Shown here: positions 44,060-53,599 of the stretch, piece by piece
How the letters are laid out: each line of letters begins with the position of its first letter
How positions within the stretch are numbered: the first letter of the stretch is position 1
Assembly: GCA_035645145.1 (NCBI GenBank)
Contig: DASQNC010000025.1
Span: 124,001-188,000 of the forward strand
Origin: Azospirillaceae bacterium
Lineage (GTDB): Bacteria > Pseudomonadota > Alphaproteobacteria > Azospirillales > Azospirillaceae
DNA: 64,000 nt
Direction: 5' to 3'
Made by a program: the position numbers and the translations under genes
Notes under the pieces: generated by a model
What the model was told of the DNA's origin: nothing
The model's input: the letters and a program-made list of their open reading frames with translations, nothing else
Databases searched by the model: none

Positions 44060-45559
44060 ATGTTCGAGATGCCCAACCATCCAGCCCGTGCGGCACCGTC
44101 CATCCCCGTGGCGGTGCGCACCCGCGACATTCCCCGCGTCGACCCATTCGCAGCCTATCTTGCGCTGCGGGCGGCGCGTGGGGCCCATGACGTGGTGCTG
44201 CTGGAATCGCTGGCGGGGCCGCAGCACGACACCGCGCAGTCCATGGTCTTTTTCGGCCAGCTCGCGGCATTGGAGGTGTCGGGGAAACGCATCCGGTTCA
44301 GCGGAAAGCCCCCTCTCGTGGACGCCATGCGCAAGGCCGCCCTCGATGCCGGCGTGGCGGTCCTGGACGGACACAGGTTGGCGCTGCCGGACGAGAAGGG
44401 CCTGTTGCCCTTCGTGCGGGCGCTCCAGGCGGCGTTCGACCTGCGCGACGCCGATGGTCGCCCGGCGCGGGGTTTCGGGTTCTTCGGATATTTCGGCTAC
44501 GATCTCGTCCGCGCCATCGAAGAGTTGCCGCGCACCATCCAGGCCGGAACCGACCTGCCGGACGTGCATCTGGCACTGTACCGCGGTGCCGTGCGCATCG
44601 ACCACGCGAGCGGCACAACCCAACTGGTCGAGACCCAGGGGCCCTATTGGGGCCCGGTTGAAGCCGCCATCCCGGAGGGACTGCCCGGTGCGGGCCAAGC
44701 CCCGGTGCCTGCGGCCCCTACGCCGGTCGAGGTCATGGACACCATGACCCGCGCCCAGTTCGAGGAACGGGTGGCGGCCGCCATGGAGCACATTCTCGAC
44801 GGCGACACCTACCAGGTCCAGATCGGCCACGAGATCCTGATCCGGTCGTCGATCCAGCCGCTCGATGTCTACCGGCGCCTGCGGCACCGGAATCCGGCGC
44901 CCTACATGTATCTTGCCACGCTTGGGCGGGCGACGCTGGTGGGAGCGAGCCCGGAGGTGCTGTTCCGTCTGGACGGGGACCGCATCGTCATGCGCCCGTT
45001 GGCCGGCACGATCCCCCGCGGGCCCACGCCGGAGGAGGACGCGGCCAACGTCCACACGCTGCGCAACGACCCGAAGGAGATCGCCGAACACATCATGCTG
45101 GTGGATCTGTGCCGCAACGACCTCGGCCGGATCTGCGTTCCCGGCAGCCTGGAGGTGACGGACCTCCTGGCGGTGGAACGCTACAGCCATGTCCATCATC
45201 TGGTGTCCAACGTCGTCGCCCGGCTCGCCCCGGGTACGGACACATACGACGCCATCCGGGCGACATTCCCGGCCGGCACCATGTCGGGCGCGCCGAAGGT
45301 CCGGTCCATGGAGATCATCGAGGCGTTGGAGCTGACCCGCCGCGGCCCCTATGCCGGTTGCGTCGGTTTCATCGACTTCGGCGGCGACGCCGTGTTGGCC
45401 CTGTGCATCCGCACGGCCGTCCACACCGAGCACGGCTATTCCATCCGGGCCTCCGCCGGGATCGTCGCGGACTCCGTGCCCGAAAAGGAGTGGCGGGAGA
45501 CCATCGTGAAAATGGGTGCGACCTACTGGGCCATCGTTGGCGAGGAGTTGAAGCCATGA
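44060..45559 (+). CDS. trpE: anthranilate synthase component I
   Basis: A 499-aa chorismate-using enzyme. The N-terminal VLLESLAG motif is the LLES Trp-feedback site, marking it as TrpE instead of PabB. The C-terminal catalytic domain has MRPLAGTIPRG, HIMLVDLCRNDLGRI, SHVHHLVSNV, FPAGTMSGAPKVRSMEII and the final RASAGIVADSVPEKEW. It makes anthranilate with ammonia from TrpG. In Azospirillum brasilense trpE and trpG are fused; here they are two genes with an ATGA overlap. The start is uncertain: ATG at 44060 or 44069. Confidence 0.92.
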   Translation: MFEMPNHPARAAPSIPVAVRTRDIPRVDPFAAYLALRAARGAHDVVLLESLAGPQHDTAQSMVFFGQLAALEVSGKRIRFSGKPPLVDAMRKAALDAGVAVLDGHRLALPDEKGLLPFVRALQAAFDLRDADGRPARGFGFFGYFGYDLVRAIEELPRTIQAGTDLPDVHLALYRGAVRIDHASGTTQLVETQGPYWGPVEAAIPEGLPGAGQAPVPAAPTPVEVMDTMTRAQFEERVAAAMEHILDGDTYQVQIGHEILIRSSIQPLDVYRRLRHRNPAPYMYLATLGRATLVGASPEVLFRLDGDRIVMRPLAGTIPRGPTPEEDAANVHTLRNDPKEIAEHIMLVDLCRNDLGRICVPGSLEVTDLLAVERYSHVHHLVSNVVARLAPGTDTYDAIRATFPAGTMSGAPKVRSMEIIEALELTRRGPYAGCVGFIDFGGDAVLALCIRTAVHTEHGYSIRASAGIVADSVPEKEWRETIVKMGATYWAIVGEELKP

Positions 45560-46173
45560 ATGCGCTGCTGATCGACGCCTACGACAGCTTCGTCTTCATC
45601 ATCCGCCAGTACCTGCTGGAGGCCGGCATCGGGACGACGGTCGTGCGCAACGATGCCGTGACCCCGGACGGGGTCGCGGAGATGTCGCCCGATTTCATCG
45701 TCCTGGGGCCCGGCCCAGGCCACCCGGCCGACGCCGGCTATGTCGAACTCATCACGCGGTTCCGGGGACGCATCCCCATGCTGGGCATCTGCCTCGGGCA
45801 TCAGGCGTTCGGCTTGGCGTTCGGCGGCCGGGTCGCCAGGGGCAAGGCCCCCGTGCACGGCAAGACCAGCCGCATGATCCACGACGGCAAGGGGGTGTTC
45901 ACCGGTATCGCCCAGGGGTTCACCGCGACCCGCTACCACTCGCTGGTGGTCGAGGAGGAGGGATTGCCCGACGGGCTGGAAGTGACGGCCGTCAGCGAGG
46001 ACGACCGGCACATCATGGGCCTACGCGACCGCAGTGCCGCCATCGAGTCGGTGCAGTTCCATCCCGAGAGCGTCTACACCCAGGACGGTTTGCGCATCTT
46101 CACCAACTTCGTGACGGTGCATGTGGCGCCCTCCTGGCGGCCGGCGGCCGGGGCAGGGAAGGGCGCGGCCTGA
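45556..46173 (+). CDS. trpG: anthranilate synthase component II (glutamine amidotransferase)
   Basis: A 205-aa class I amidotransferase. The LGPGPGHPADAG oxyanion strand, MLGICLGHQAFG with the nucleophile Cys and SVQFHPESVYTQDG with His/Glu are all intact. The start ATG overlaps the trpE stop (ATGA), so stoichiometric synthesis is expected. The N terminus reads DAYDSFVFIIRQYL in place of the common DNYDSFTYNL. Could also serve PabB, as in other bacteria. Confidence 0.93.
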   Translation: MNALLIDAYDSFVFIIRQYLLEAGIGTTVVRNDAVTPDGVAEMSPDFIVLGPGPGHPADAGYVELITRFRGRIPMLGICLGHQAFGLAFGGRVARGKAPVHGKTSRMIHDGKGVFTGIAQGFTATRYHSLVVEEEGLPDGLEVTAVSEDDRHIMGLRDRSAAIESVQFHPESVYTQDGLRIFTNFVTVHVAPSWRPAAGAGKGAA

Positions 46174-46295
46174 CGGCCGCCGCGCCCGGATCTTGTTTCA
46201 GGCCGGAAAGGCGGTTGCGCTGAAGTTTCGCCGCGATCCCCGGCCATCATGGGGTGGCGACGCAACGGGACGGATTGTGAAGAGATGGGCGGCCA

Positions 46296-47147
46296 ATGAT
46301 CGGTGTCTTTGATTCCGGCCACGGCGGATTGACGATCCTGGAAGCCCTGGTGGCCGGTCTGCCCCGGCAGCGGTTCGTCTACCTGGGCGACCACGGGCAC
46401 GCCCCCTATGGCGGACGCCCGGGGCCGGAGGTCCATGCCCTGACGCGGGATGCCGTGGACCACCTGTTCCGTCGCGGCTGCCGGATGGTCATCCTGGCCT
46501 GCAACACCGCGTCCGCCATCGCCTTGCGCAAGTTGCAGCAGGAGTGGCTGCCGGAAGCCTGGCCGGGCGCACGGGTGCTGGGTGTCCTGGTGCCGACGGT
46601 CGAGGCGATCACCGGCACACCGTGGCATGCGTCCAACCGGCCGGACTGGCATGTGGTCGACGCCCGTACGGTCGGTGTCTTCGCCACGGCCGGGACCGTG
46701 GCCAGCGGGTCCTTCCCCGTGGAGATCGCCAAGCGCGCCCCTGCCGTGCGCGTTGTGCAGCAGGCCTGTCCGGAACTGGCCGGAATGATCGAGGCCGGCG
46801 CCCCGCGCGACGAGCTGAGGGAAGCCATCGCGGGGTACGCTACGGGGTTGATGAGTCGACTGGACGGCCGGAACCTGGATGCGGTGCTGCTGGGCTGCAC
46901 CCACTATCCGCTGGTCGCCGATCTGTTCGCCGAAGCGTTGCCGCCAGGGGTCCAGCTGATCTCTCAGCCGGACCGCGTGGCGCTATCGCTGAAGGCCTAC
47001 CTTTGGCGCAGACCCGAATTCCGCGCCGAGGTGGAGCGGGGCGGGGTCAGACCGCCATTGCCCTTGCTGACCACCGGGGATCCGGTGCGCGTGTCGGCCT
47101 TGGCCACCCGGTTCCTCGGGCGTCCGGTGTCGTTCGCGGCCGTTTGA
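46296..47147 (+). CDS. murI: glutamate racemase
   Basis: A 283-aa racemase giving D-glutamate for peptidoglycan. The FDSGHGGLTILEAL start, LACNTASAIAL with the first catalytic Cys and VLLGCTHYPLVADLF with the second are all present. It has a C-terminal extension of about 40 residues past the usual end, and this is the part that overlaps the helicase gene on the other strand (46997-47147). Aspartate or glutamate racemase paralogue is possible. Confidence 0.9.
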   Translation: MIGVFDSGHGGLTILEALVAGLPRQRFVYLGDHGHAPYGGRPGPEVHALTRDAVDHLFRRGCRMVILACNTASAIALRKLQQEWLPEAWPGARVLGVLVPTVEAITGTPWHASNRPDWHVVDARTVGVFATAGTVASGSFPVEIAKRAPAVRVVQQACPELAGMIEAGAPRDELREAIAGYATGLMSRLDGRNLDAVLLGCTHYPLVADLFAEALPPGVQLISQPDRVALSLKAYLWRRPEFRAEVERGGVRPPLPLLTTGDPVRVSALATRFLGRPVSFAAV

Positions 47148-48433
47148 GGCGGCCGGTTCGCGGTCTGCTGGGGACGTCCGCCCGCCGCAGGCGCCTGTTG
47201 CGGACGGCCACCCGCGTTGGGACGGCCTTGCGGCCTGGGCCGCTGCTGCGGCGCGGGCCGCGACGTCGATGCCGGCGCGCGGGAGGCCGCGACCTCGGGC
47301 GCATGGAAGGGATGCCCCTCGTCCACCGGGAGCGATTGGCGCGTCACCTTCTCGATGGCGCGCAGGTACGGCACCTCGTCCAGGCCGCACAACGAAACCG
47401 CCATGCCTTCCCGGCCCGCGCGGGCCGTCCGCCCGATGCGGTGGACATAGGAGTCCGGCTCGTTGGGCAGGTCGAAGTTGATGACGTGGCTCACGTCGTC
47501 CACATCAATCCCGCGCGCCGCGATGTCGGTCGCCACCAACGCCTGGATCCGCCCGGCCTTGAAGGTGTCCAGAGCCCGCTGCCGGGCCCCCTGGGACTTG
47601 TCTCCGTGGATGGCGGCGGCACCGATGCCGGCCCTCTCCAGCCACCCTTCGACCCGGTCCGCCCCGTGCTTGGTCCGGCAGAAGACGATGGCACGTGCGA
47701 AGGCGGGTTGCGACAGCAGGTGGATCAGCAGGTCGCGCTTGCGCTCGCGCTGCACGAACAGGACGCGCTGCTCGATGCGCTCGGCCGTGGTGGCCGGCGG
47801 TGTCACCTCGATCCGCTCATGCGGGCCCAGCAGGTCCTTGGCCAGGCTGGCGACGTCGTCGGGCATCGTCGCGGAGAACAGGAGGGTCTGGCGGTTGGCC
47901 GGCACCATCGCCGCGATGCGGCGGATGTCCCGCACGAACCCCAGGTCGAGCATCCGGTCGGCCTCGTCCAGCACGAGGATTTCCAGCGTGTCCAGGCGAA
48001 CGTGCCCCTGCGAGATCAAATCAAGCAGGCGGCCCGGTGTGGCGACCAGAATGTCCACGCCGCGCGACATGGTCTTGATCTGCGGGAACATGCCCACGCC
48101 GCCCGTCACGACCGCGCGCCGCAGCGGCAGCCCACCGGCATATTGGGAAAAGCAGTCGTCCACCTGCGACGCCAGTTCGCGCGTCGGCACCAGGATCAGC
48201 ACGCGCGCGCCCTTGGCCGGCGCACGGACCTTGGAGGCCGAAAGGCGGTGGGCGATCGGCAGCGCGAAGGCCGCCGTCTTGCCGGTTCCGGTCTGGGCCA
48301 GGCCCAACACGTCCCGGCCTTCGATCACGACCGGGATGGCCCGCGCCTGGATCGGGGTGGGTGTCGTATAGCCCGCCGTTGCGACGGCCTGGAGCAAGGG
48401 CTCGGACAGGCCGAGATCCGAAAATTTTGTCAT
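46997..48433 (-). CDS. DEAD-box ATP-dependent RNA helicase, RhlE-like
   Basis: A 478-aa helicase with all motifs: Q motif PTPIQARAIP, I AQTGTGKT, Ia PTRELA, Ib TPGR, II DEAD, III SAT, V ATDIAARGIDV and VI HRIGRTARAG. After the core (about residue 375) there is a disordered Arg/Pro/Gln-rich tail with PQ and GRP repeats for RNA contact. The last 50 codons are read antisense to murI. It acts in ribosome assembly or RNA decay, often at low temperature. The ATG at 48433 starts MTKFSDLGLSEPLL, the normal beginning. Confidence 0.93.
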   Translation of the reverse strand: MTKFSDLGLSEPLLQAVATAGYTTPTPIQARAIPVVIEGRDVLGLAQTGTGKTAAFALPIAHRLSASKVRAPAKGARVLILVPTRELASQVDDCFSQYAGGLPLRRAVVTGGVGMFPQIKTMSRGVDILVATPGRLLDLISQGHVRLDTLEILVLDEADRMLDLGFVRDIRRIAAMVPANRQTLLFSATMPDDVASLAKDLLGPHERIEVTPPATTAERIEQRVLFVQRERKRDLLIHLLSQPAFARAIVFCRTKHGADRVEGWLERAGIGAAAIHGDKSQGARQRALDTFKAGRIQALVATDIAARGIDVDDVSHVINFDLPNEPDSYVHRIGRTARAGREGMAVSLCGLDEVPYLRAIEKVTRQSLPVDEGHPFHAPEVAASRAPASTSRPAPQQRPRPQGRPNAGGRPQQAPAAGGRPQQTANRPPQTAANDTGRPRNRVAKADTRTGSPVVSKGNGGLTPPRSTSARNSGLRQR

Positions 48434-48816
48434 GAATCAATCCTGCGCACGTCACCGCAACGGGCGACCGTGCCTTGGTCTGGGATGGAAGCGACGCGGA
48501 GGCGCGTCCCTCGGGAGTGGTTTCCCCGCGGACTGGCATGTCCCTGCGTAAGGGGGTGCTGCCGTGGGCCTCAATTCACTCCGGGACTGCGTTCACACGA
48601 CACTGCGCGGCCTGAAGGGGCGGCGCACCCAAAGCAAAACTGATGGGATAGAAATGGCTGGCCGGGGCCCATCCTGCAAGCATAATCGTCGATCGGGATG
48701 GCTGCCCCGCACGTTCCGCGTGGCTTGATCCCAACGCGGGAACCCATGGCGACAGGTGCCTGCGAATGGCAGACACGCCCGTCGCAGCGCCTACATCCAC
48801 TTAAGAATCCGGCTCC
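48434..48816. other. gene-free divergent region between helicase and DMT exporter
   Basis: No convincing ORF in 383 bp. It contains the 5' regions of two divergent genes; a long 5' untranslated region for the DEAD-box helicase is possible, as in cold-induced helicases. No riboswitch or clear hairpin was recognised. Confidence 0.4.
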
Positions 48817-49752
48817 ATGTCTCTCCGGCAAGAAACAATCCAAGCAGAGACGACGACCCGGTCCGCGTCGTCACAGCACGGCCTCGCCCTCCTGCTCCTG
48901 CTCGCCTGCGGGTCGCTGACGGCCGTGGGATTCGCCTTCGGCAAGGCCGCTGCCGCCGCGGGGGTCTCGGCCCTGCCATTCGTGTTCGTCACGGCAACCG
49001 TCGCCGGGCTCGTCCTCCTCGCCGTCACCATCATGCAAGGGCAGATGCCGCGCCTGGGCGGGCGGTACCTGCGCTATTGCGCGATCGCCGGGCTGGTGTC
49101 GTACGCGTTGCCGAACGCCATCGCATTCATGGCTGTGCCACGGATCGGCACCGGCCTGGTCTCCATCGCATGGGCATTGTCCCCCTCGCTAACCTATGTG
49201 CTCGCGATGGCCTTGCGCCTCGACCGGCCACGGCCGGCGCGGATGGTCGGCATAGCTTCCGCCGTGGCCGGCGTTGCGGTGATCGTCTGGCCGGGTGCCG
49301 ACGGCTTCGCGGGACTGGGTCCGGAAGGGATCTGGATGGTGTTGGCCCTTGCCTCGCCCCTGGCACTGGCCACGGGCAACGTTTACCGCACCGTGGGTTG
49401 GCCGCCGGGCATTCCCGGAATGCCATTGGCGTGCGGCATGCTGCTGGCTGGCGCGATTTGGCTGCTTCCCGTGGCAGTGGCCAGCGGGGAGTTGGGACGC
49501 GCGGCACAGGCATTGCCTCAGGCTTGGCCCTATTTGGCGGCCCAGTCCATTGGCGCCTCCGTCATGTTCGCGCTCTATTTCCCACTGCAACGTATCGGTG
49601 GACCGGTCGTCCTGAGCCTGATCGGGTCCGTCGGGACCGTCGTCGGACTGTTGCTGGGGTGGTTGCTGTTCGGCGAGCAGTACGCGGCCGGAGTTCTGCC
49701 GGGCGTGGTCCTGATCCTGTTGGGCGTGGGCTTTGTGACACGGAGAACATGA
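48817..49752 (+). CDS. DMT superfamily transporter (EamA family)
   Basis: A 311-aa membrane protein with ten predicted helices in two EamA repeats: first ACGSLTAVGFAFGKAAAAAG to VVWPGADG, second WMVLALASPLALATGNVYRT to VLILLGVGFVTRRT. These are exporters of amino acids, metabolites or drugs. The ATG follows CCGGCTCC without a clear ribosome site. Substrate unknown. DUF2243 gene follows 57 bp later on the same strand. Confidence 0.88.
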   Translation: MSLRQETIQAETTTRSASSQHGLALLLLLACGSLTAVGFAFGKAAAAAGVSALPFVFVTATVAGLVLLAVTIMQGQMPRLGGRYLRYCAIAGLVSYALPNAIAFMAVPRIGTGLVSIAWALSPSLTYVLAMALRLDRPRPARMVGIASAVAGVAVIVWPGADGFAGLGPEGIWMVLALASPLALATGNVYRTVGWPPGIPGMPLACGMLLAGAIWLLPVAVASGELGRAAQALPQAWPYLAAQSIGASVMFALYFPLQRIGGPVVLSLIGSVGTVVGLLLGWLLFGEQYAAGVLPGVVLILLGVGFVTRRT

Positions 49753-49809
49753 GGGCGAACCCCGGCGCCATCCGGCCGTTAAGGTTGGGCAGGTGTTGGG
49801 GAGGCGGCC

Positions 49810-50556
49810 ATGGACAAGGGAACGGGCCCGCTCAAGTGGGCCGGCGGGCTCATCGGTTTCGCGCTGGGCGGCTTCTTCGACGGCATCCTGCTGCACCAGA
49901 TCCTGCAATGGCATCATCTGCTGAGCGGGATCGACCGCGCACCGTTCGGGGATCTGCAGGTGCAGATCCTGGCCGACGGGCTTTTCCATGCCGCCATGTA
50001 CGTCGTCGCGCTGGCCGGTCTCGGCCTCCTTTGGCGTGCGCGGCGGACCGCCGTTGCGTCCGGCGGTGCCCTGGCCGGCTGGGCACTGGCCGGCTTCGGC
50101 GCGTGGCATGTGGTGGACGGCGTGCTGTTCCACTGGGTGCTGGGCCTGCACCACATCCGCATGGATCCGGGCGCGGTTGCCTTCTGGGACGGGGTTTTCC
50201 TCACCCTGGGTGTCGTGACCCTGGCCGGCGGGCTCATGATTGCACGGCGGCATGGCCCGAAAGGCGGGGGCGGGCGGTTCGTTGCGGCCGGGATTGCCGG
50301 CCTCGTGGTCCTCTCCGGTCCCGTCGCCGCCCTTCCGCCCCCCGGTGCGACGGCAATCGCACTCATCGTGCCGGACGGTGCCGAGGCCGAGGCCATGCGG
50401 GCCGTCGCAGCGGCCGACGGCACGCTGGTGCGGGCGGACCCGGGGGTCTGGGTGGTCGATCTCGGCCCGGACGGACGGGTCGATGCCTTGGGGGATGGAG
50501 CCCGCGTGGTGGGCCGGCGGCGGGTGCCCATCGGCTGCTTCGCCCGCCGGGTTTGA
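49810..50556 (+). CDS. DUF2243 membrane protein with C-terminal extension
   Basis: A 248-aa protein. Residues about 1-165 match DUF2243: GGFFDGILLHQILQWHHLL and the later WHVVDGVLFHWVLGLHHIR, four helices with a set of conserved His that may bind metal or heme. After a fifth helix (about 157-176) comes a roughly 75-aa non-membrane domain without clear family, so the protein is longer than typical DUF2243 (about 150-170 aa). GGAGGCGGCC is before the ATG. Function unknown. Confidence 0.83.
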   Translation: MDKGTGPLKWAGGLIGFALGGFFDGILLHQILQWHHLLSGIDRAPFGDLQVQILADGLFHAAMYVVALAGLGLLWRARRTAVASGGALAGWALAGFGAWHVVDGVLFHWVLGLHHIRMDPGAVAFWDGVFLTLGVVTLAGGLMIARRHGPKGGGGRFVAAGIAGLVVLSGPVAALPPPGATAIALIVPDGAEAEAMRAVAAADGTLVRADPGVWVVDLGPDGRVDALGDGARVVGRRRVPIGCFARRV

Positions 50557-50573
50557 AAATCCCGGCAGGTCGG

Positions 50574-50834
50574 CTACGGGGGCAGGCCCGCCTCCGCCTT
50601 CAGCGCCGCCTTCTCCTCAGGCGTGAGGTTGAGCCAATGGACCCCGCGCAAGGCCCCCGCCAGGGCCCAGAGGGCGTTCAGGGACGTATCCCGGGGAAAG
50701 GCGTGCTTCAGCCGACGGTACGTGGCCGCAGCCCCAAGGGCGCGGAGATCATCCTCCGTCTCGATGCCCACCTCGGCCAAGCGCCAAGCCGTCGCGCGCC
50801 CCAAGTTTGGCAGGAGATAAACCGGGCGCGACAT
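50574..50834 (-). CDS. TfoX C-terminal domain-like protein
   Basis: An 86-aa protein matching the TfoX_C (helix-hairpin-helix-like) domain: LPNLGRATAWRLAEVGIETEDDLRALGAAATYRRLK. TfoX/Sxy proteins control competence in gammaproteobacteria; this one has only the C-terminal half, common in alphaproteobacteria and of unknown function. GAAAG precedes the ATG. Convergent with DUF2243, divergent from ilvD. Confidence 0.85.
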   Translation of the reverse strand: MSRPVYLLPNLGRATAWRLAEVGIETEDDLRALGAAATYRRLKHAFPRDTSLNALWALAGALRGVHWLNLTPEEKAALKAEAGLPP

Positions 50835-50948
50835 ATTCTTTCCTCTACGATCCCCGGCGCGAAATCGGATAGGCAGCTCCGGATCGCCTGATTATGCTCC
50901 GGCCGCAATAGTTCGAACATTCCACAGTGAAACGAAAGGGGTGCCCTT

Positions 50949-52688
50949 ATGCCGTACGGCGATAAGTCCGGTAAGACCTGGGACAAGTCGAAGATGCCCA
51001 GCCGCCACGTGACCTCGGGTCCCGAGCGGGCGCCGCACCGGGCCTTCCTGTACGCCATGGGCCTGACCAAGGAGGAGATCGCACAGCCCTTCGTGGGCGT
51101 TGCGACCTGCTGGAACGAGGCCGCCCCGTGCAACATCGCCCTGTCGCGTCAGGCGCAGGCGGTGAAGAAGGGGGTGAAGGCGGCGGCCGGCACCCCGCGC
51201 GAGTTCTGCACCATCACCGTCACCGACGGCATCGCCATGGGCCACCAGGGCATGAAGGCGTCGCTGGTGAGCCGCGAGGTGATCGCCGACTCCGTCGAAC
51301 TGAGCATGCGGGGCCACTGCTACGACGCGCTGGTGGGGTTGGCCGGCTGCGACAAGTCCCTGCCCGGCATGATGATGGCCATGGTCCGCCTGAACGTGCC
51401 GAGCGTGTTCCTCTATGGCGGCTCCATCCTGCCTGGCAAGTACAAGGGCAAGGACATCACGGTCCAGGACATGTACGAGGCCGTGGGCGCCCACGCGTCT
51501 GGCAAGCTGTCCGACCAGGAGCTGGAGCAGATGGAGTGCGTGGCGTGCCCGTCGGCGGGTGCGTGCGGCGGCCAATTCACGGCCAACACCATGGCCTGCG
51601 TCGCCGAGGCGATCGGTCTGGCGATGCCGGGGTCTTCGGGCCCGCCGGCCCCCTTCGACAGCCGCGACGCGTATGCCGAATCCGCCGGCCGGCAGGTCAT
51701 GCGCCTGATCGAACTCGGCCTGCGCCCGCGCGACATCGTCACCCGCAAGGCGCTTGAGAACGCCGCCGCCATCGTCTCCGCGACGGGCGGGTCCACAAAC
51801 GCCGGCCTGCACCTGCCCGCCATCGCGCACGAGTGCGGGATCGACTTCGACATGAACGCGGTGGGCGAGGTGTTCGCCCGCACACCCTACATCGCCGACC
51901 TGAAGCCCGGCGGCCGCTACGTGGCCAAGGACCTGTTCGAGGTCGGAGGCGTGCCGGTCATCATGAAGGCGCTGCTGGAAGGCGGATACCTCCACGGCGA
52001 CTGCATCACCGTCACCGGCAAGACCATCGCCGAGAACCTGGCGGACGTGACGTTCCCGACCAACCAGGACGTGGTGCGCCCGACCTCGGCGCCGCTGTCG
52101 CCGAACGGCGGCGTGGTCGTTCTGAAGGGCAATCTCGCGCCCGAAGGCGCCATCGTGAAGGTGGCCGGCATGAAGACGCTGCGCTTCAGCGGCCCGGCCC
52201 GGGTCTTCGAGTCGGAGGAGGAGGCCTTCGCCGCCGTGGAACGGCGCGACTACAAGGCCGGCGAGGTCATCGTCATCCGCAACGAGGGTCCGCGCGGCGG
52301 CCCCGGCATGCGCGAGATGCTGGCGACGACCGCCGCCATCTACGGCCAGGGCATGGGTGAAAGCGTCGCCCTGATCACCGATGGGCGCTTCTCCGGCGCC
52401 ACGCGCGGGTTCTGCATCGGCCACGTGGGGCCGGAAGCCGCCGTCGGCGGCCCGATCGGCCTTCTGCGCAACGGCGACCTCGTCACCATCGACGCGGCCA
52501 AGGCCACCATCGAGGTCGCATTGTCCGACGCCGAGCTGGCGGAGCGCCGGAAGTCCTGGACGCCGCGGCGGCACGACTTCCAGTCGGGTGCCCTGTGGAA
52601 GTACGCGCAGACCGTCGGCCCGGCCGAGAAGGGGGCCGTCACCCATCCGGGCGGTGCGGCCGAAACCCACGTCTTCGGCGACATCTGA
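50949..52688 (+). CDS. ilvD: dihydroxy-acid dehydratase
   Basis: A 579-aa iron-sulfur enzyme of valine, isoleucine and pantothenate synthesis. Cluster and active-site motifs [17 protein letters not shown] and [17 protein letters not shown] are conserved, as are [20 protein letters not shown] and [17 protein letters not shown] near the C terminus. It is the roughly 570-aa form typical of alphaproteobacteria. The stop codon is 42 bp before the DUF218 gene. The usual ilvBN/C genes are not nearby. Confidence 0.96.
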   Translation: MPYGDKSGKTWDKSKMPSRHVTSGPERAPHRAFLYAMGLTKEEIAQPFVGVATCWNEAAPCNIALSRQAQAVKKGVKAAAGTPREFCTITVTDGIAMGHQGMKASLVSREVIADSVELSMRGHCYDALVGLAGCDKSLPGMMMAMVRLNVPSVFLYGGSILPGKYKGKDITVQDMYEAVGAHASGKLSDQELEQMECVACPSAGACGGQFTANTMACVAEAIGLAMPGSSGPPAPFDSRDAYAESAGRQVMRLIELGLRPRDIVTRKALENAAAIVSATGGSTNAGLHLPAIAHECGIDFDMNAVGEVFARTPYIADLKPGGRYVAKDLFEVGGVPVIMKALLEGGYLHGDCITVTGKTIAENLADVTFPTNQDVVRPTSAPLSPNGGVVVLKGNLAPEGAIVKVAGMKTLRFSGPARVFESEEEAFAAVERRDYKAGEVIVIRNEGPRGGPGMREMLATTAAIYGQGMGESVALITDGRFSGATRGFCIGHVGPEAAVGGPIGLLRNGDLVTIDAAKATIEVALSDAELAERRKSWTPRRHDFQSGALWKYAQTVGPAEKGAVTHPGGAAETHVFGDI

Positions 52689-52730
52689 TCGAAAGGCGGC
52701 CGGGCAGGGCAGGTCACAGGCGAGGCCGTC

Positions 52731-53546
52731 ATGACGTTCACCGCGTCCAAGCTGTTCTGGGACCTGTTCGCGCCCGGCAACTTCCTGCTGTTGCTGGCGG
52801 TCGCGGGCTTATGCCTGCGGCCGGTGCGCCGCCTGCGCCGCGTCGGCGGCCTTTTGTTGTCGGCCGGGCTGGGCGGACTCGTGGCGCTCGCGGTGTTGCC
52901 GCTGGGCCAATGGGCGCTGGAGCCGCTCGAAGCACGCTTTCCCATGACGCAGGTGCCGGCGAGGGTGGACGGGGTGGTCGTTCTCGGCGGCGGGGTGGAC
53001 AGCCGCACGTCGGATGCGATCGGACGGCCGGCCATGAACGCGGCCGGGGAACGCATGACGGAAATGGTGGCCCTCGCCCGCCGCTTCCCCAACGCGAAAA
53101 TCGTCTTCAGCGGGGGATCGGGGCAGGTCCTGCGCCCGGACCTGGAGGAGGCCCGGTGGGTCGAGACACTGGCGGGTGAGCTGGGCGTGCCGGCCGGACG
53201 CCTGCTGGTCGAGTCGGAGTCCCGGAACACCTGGGAAAACGCCCTCTACACTAAGGCGCAGGTCCAACCCCGCCCGGACGAGACCTGGCTGCTTGTAACA
53301 TCCGCGTGGCACATGCCCCGCGCGGTCGGAAGTTTCCGTGCGGCTGGTTGGACCGTGGTGCCCTGGCCGGTCGATTACCGCAGCCATACGGACGACGCGC
53401 AGATCCTGGGAATTCGGCTGCGCGGCGGCCTGGAGTCCTTCGAAACGGCGGCCCGCGAATGGCTGGGCCTGGCCGCCTACCACCTGCTGGGCCGCACGGA
53501 CGCGCTCTTCCCCGCACCCCAGTCCCTCGCGGCCGACGCGCGTTGA
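52731..53546 (+). CDS. YdcF/ElyC-like DUF218 membrane protein
   Basis: A 271-aa protein with two N-terminal transmembrane helices (about 15-30 and 37-60) and a DUF218 domain: DGVVVLGGGVDSR, NAKIVFSGGSGQ, LVESESRNTWENALYTKAQ and TSAWHMPRAVGSFRAAGW. This is the ElyC/SanA/YdcF family linked to envelope and peptidoglycan/undecaprenyl homeostasis. It lies before the transglycosylase gene and in line with a wall-biogenesis run. Confidence 0.88.
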   Translation: MTFTASKLFWDLFAPGNFLLLLAVAGLCLRPVRRLRRVGGLLLSAGLGGLVALAVLPLGQWALEPLEARFPMTQVPARVDGVVVLGGGVDSRTSDAIGRPAMNAAGERMTEMVALARRFPNAKIVFSGGSGQVLRPDLEEARWVETLAGELGVPAGRLLVESESRNTWENALYTKAQVQPRPDETWLLVTSAWHMPRAVGSFRAAGWTVVPWPVDYRSHTDDAQILGIRLRGGLESFETAAREWLGLAAYHLLGRTDALFPAPQSLAADAR

Positions 53547-53599
53547 AGGCGCCTGCCCGCTATGGCAGAAGGGCTCGGCCCGCAGCGCGGATACCGCCC

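Noticed and set aside
48571-48843. 90-codon minus-strand frame upstream of the helicase
   Set aside because: Cys-rich, no domain, no ribosome site, and it runs over the start of the DMT gene.
53306-53599. N-terminal extension of the transglycosylase frame
   Set aside because: It lies inside the DUF218 gene and would hide the signal peptide; the ATG at 53600 is the fitting start.
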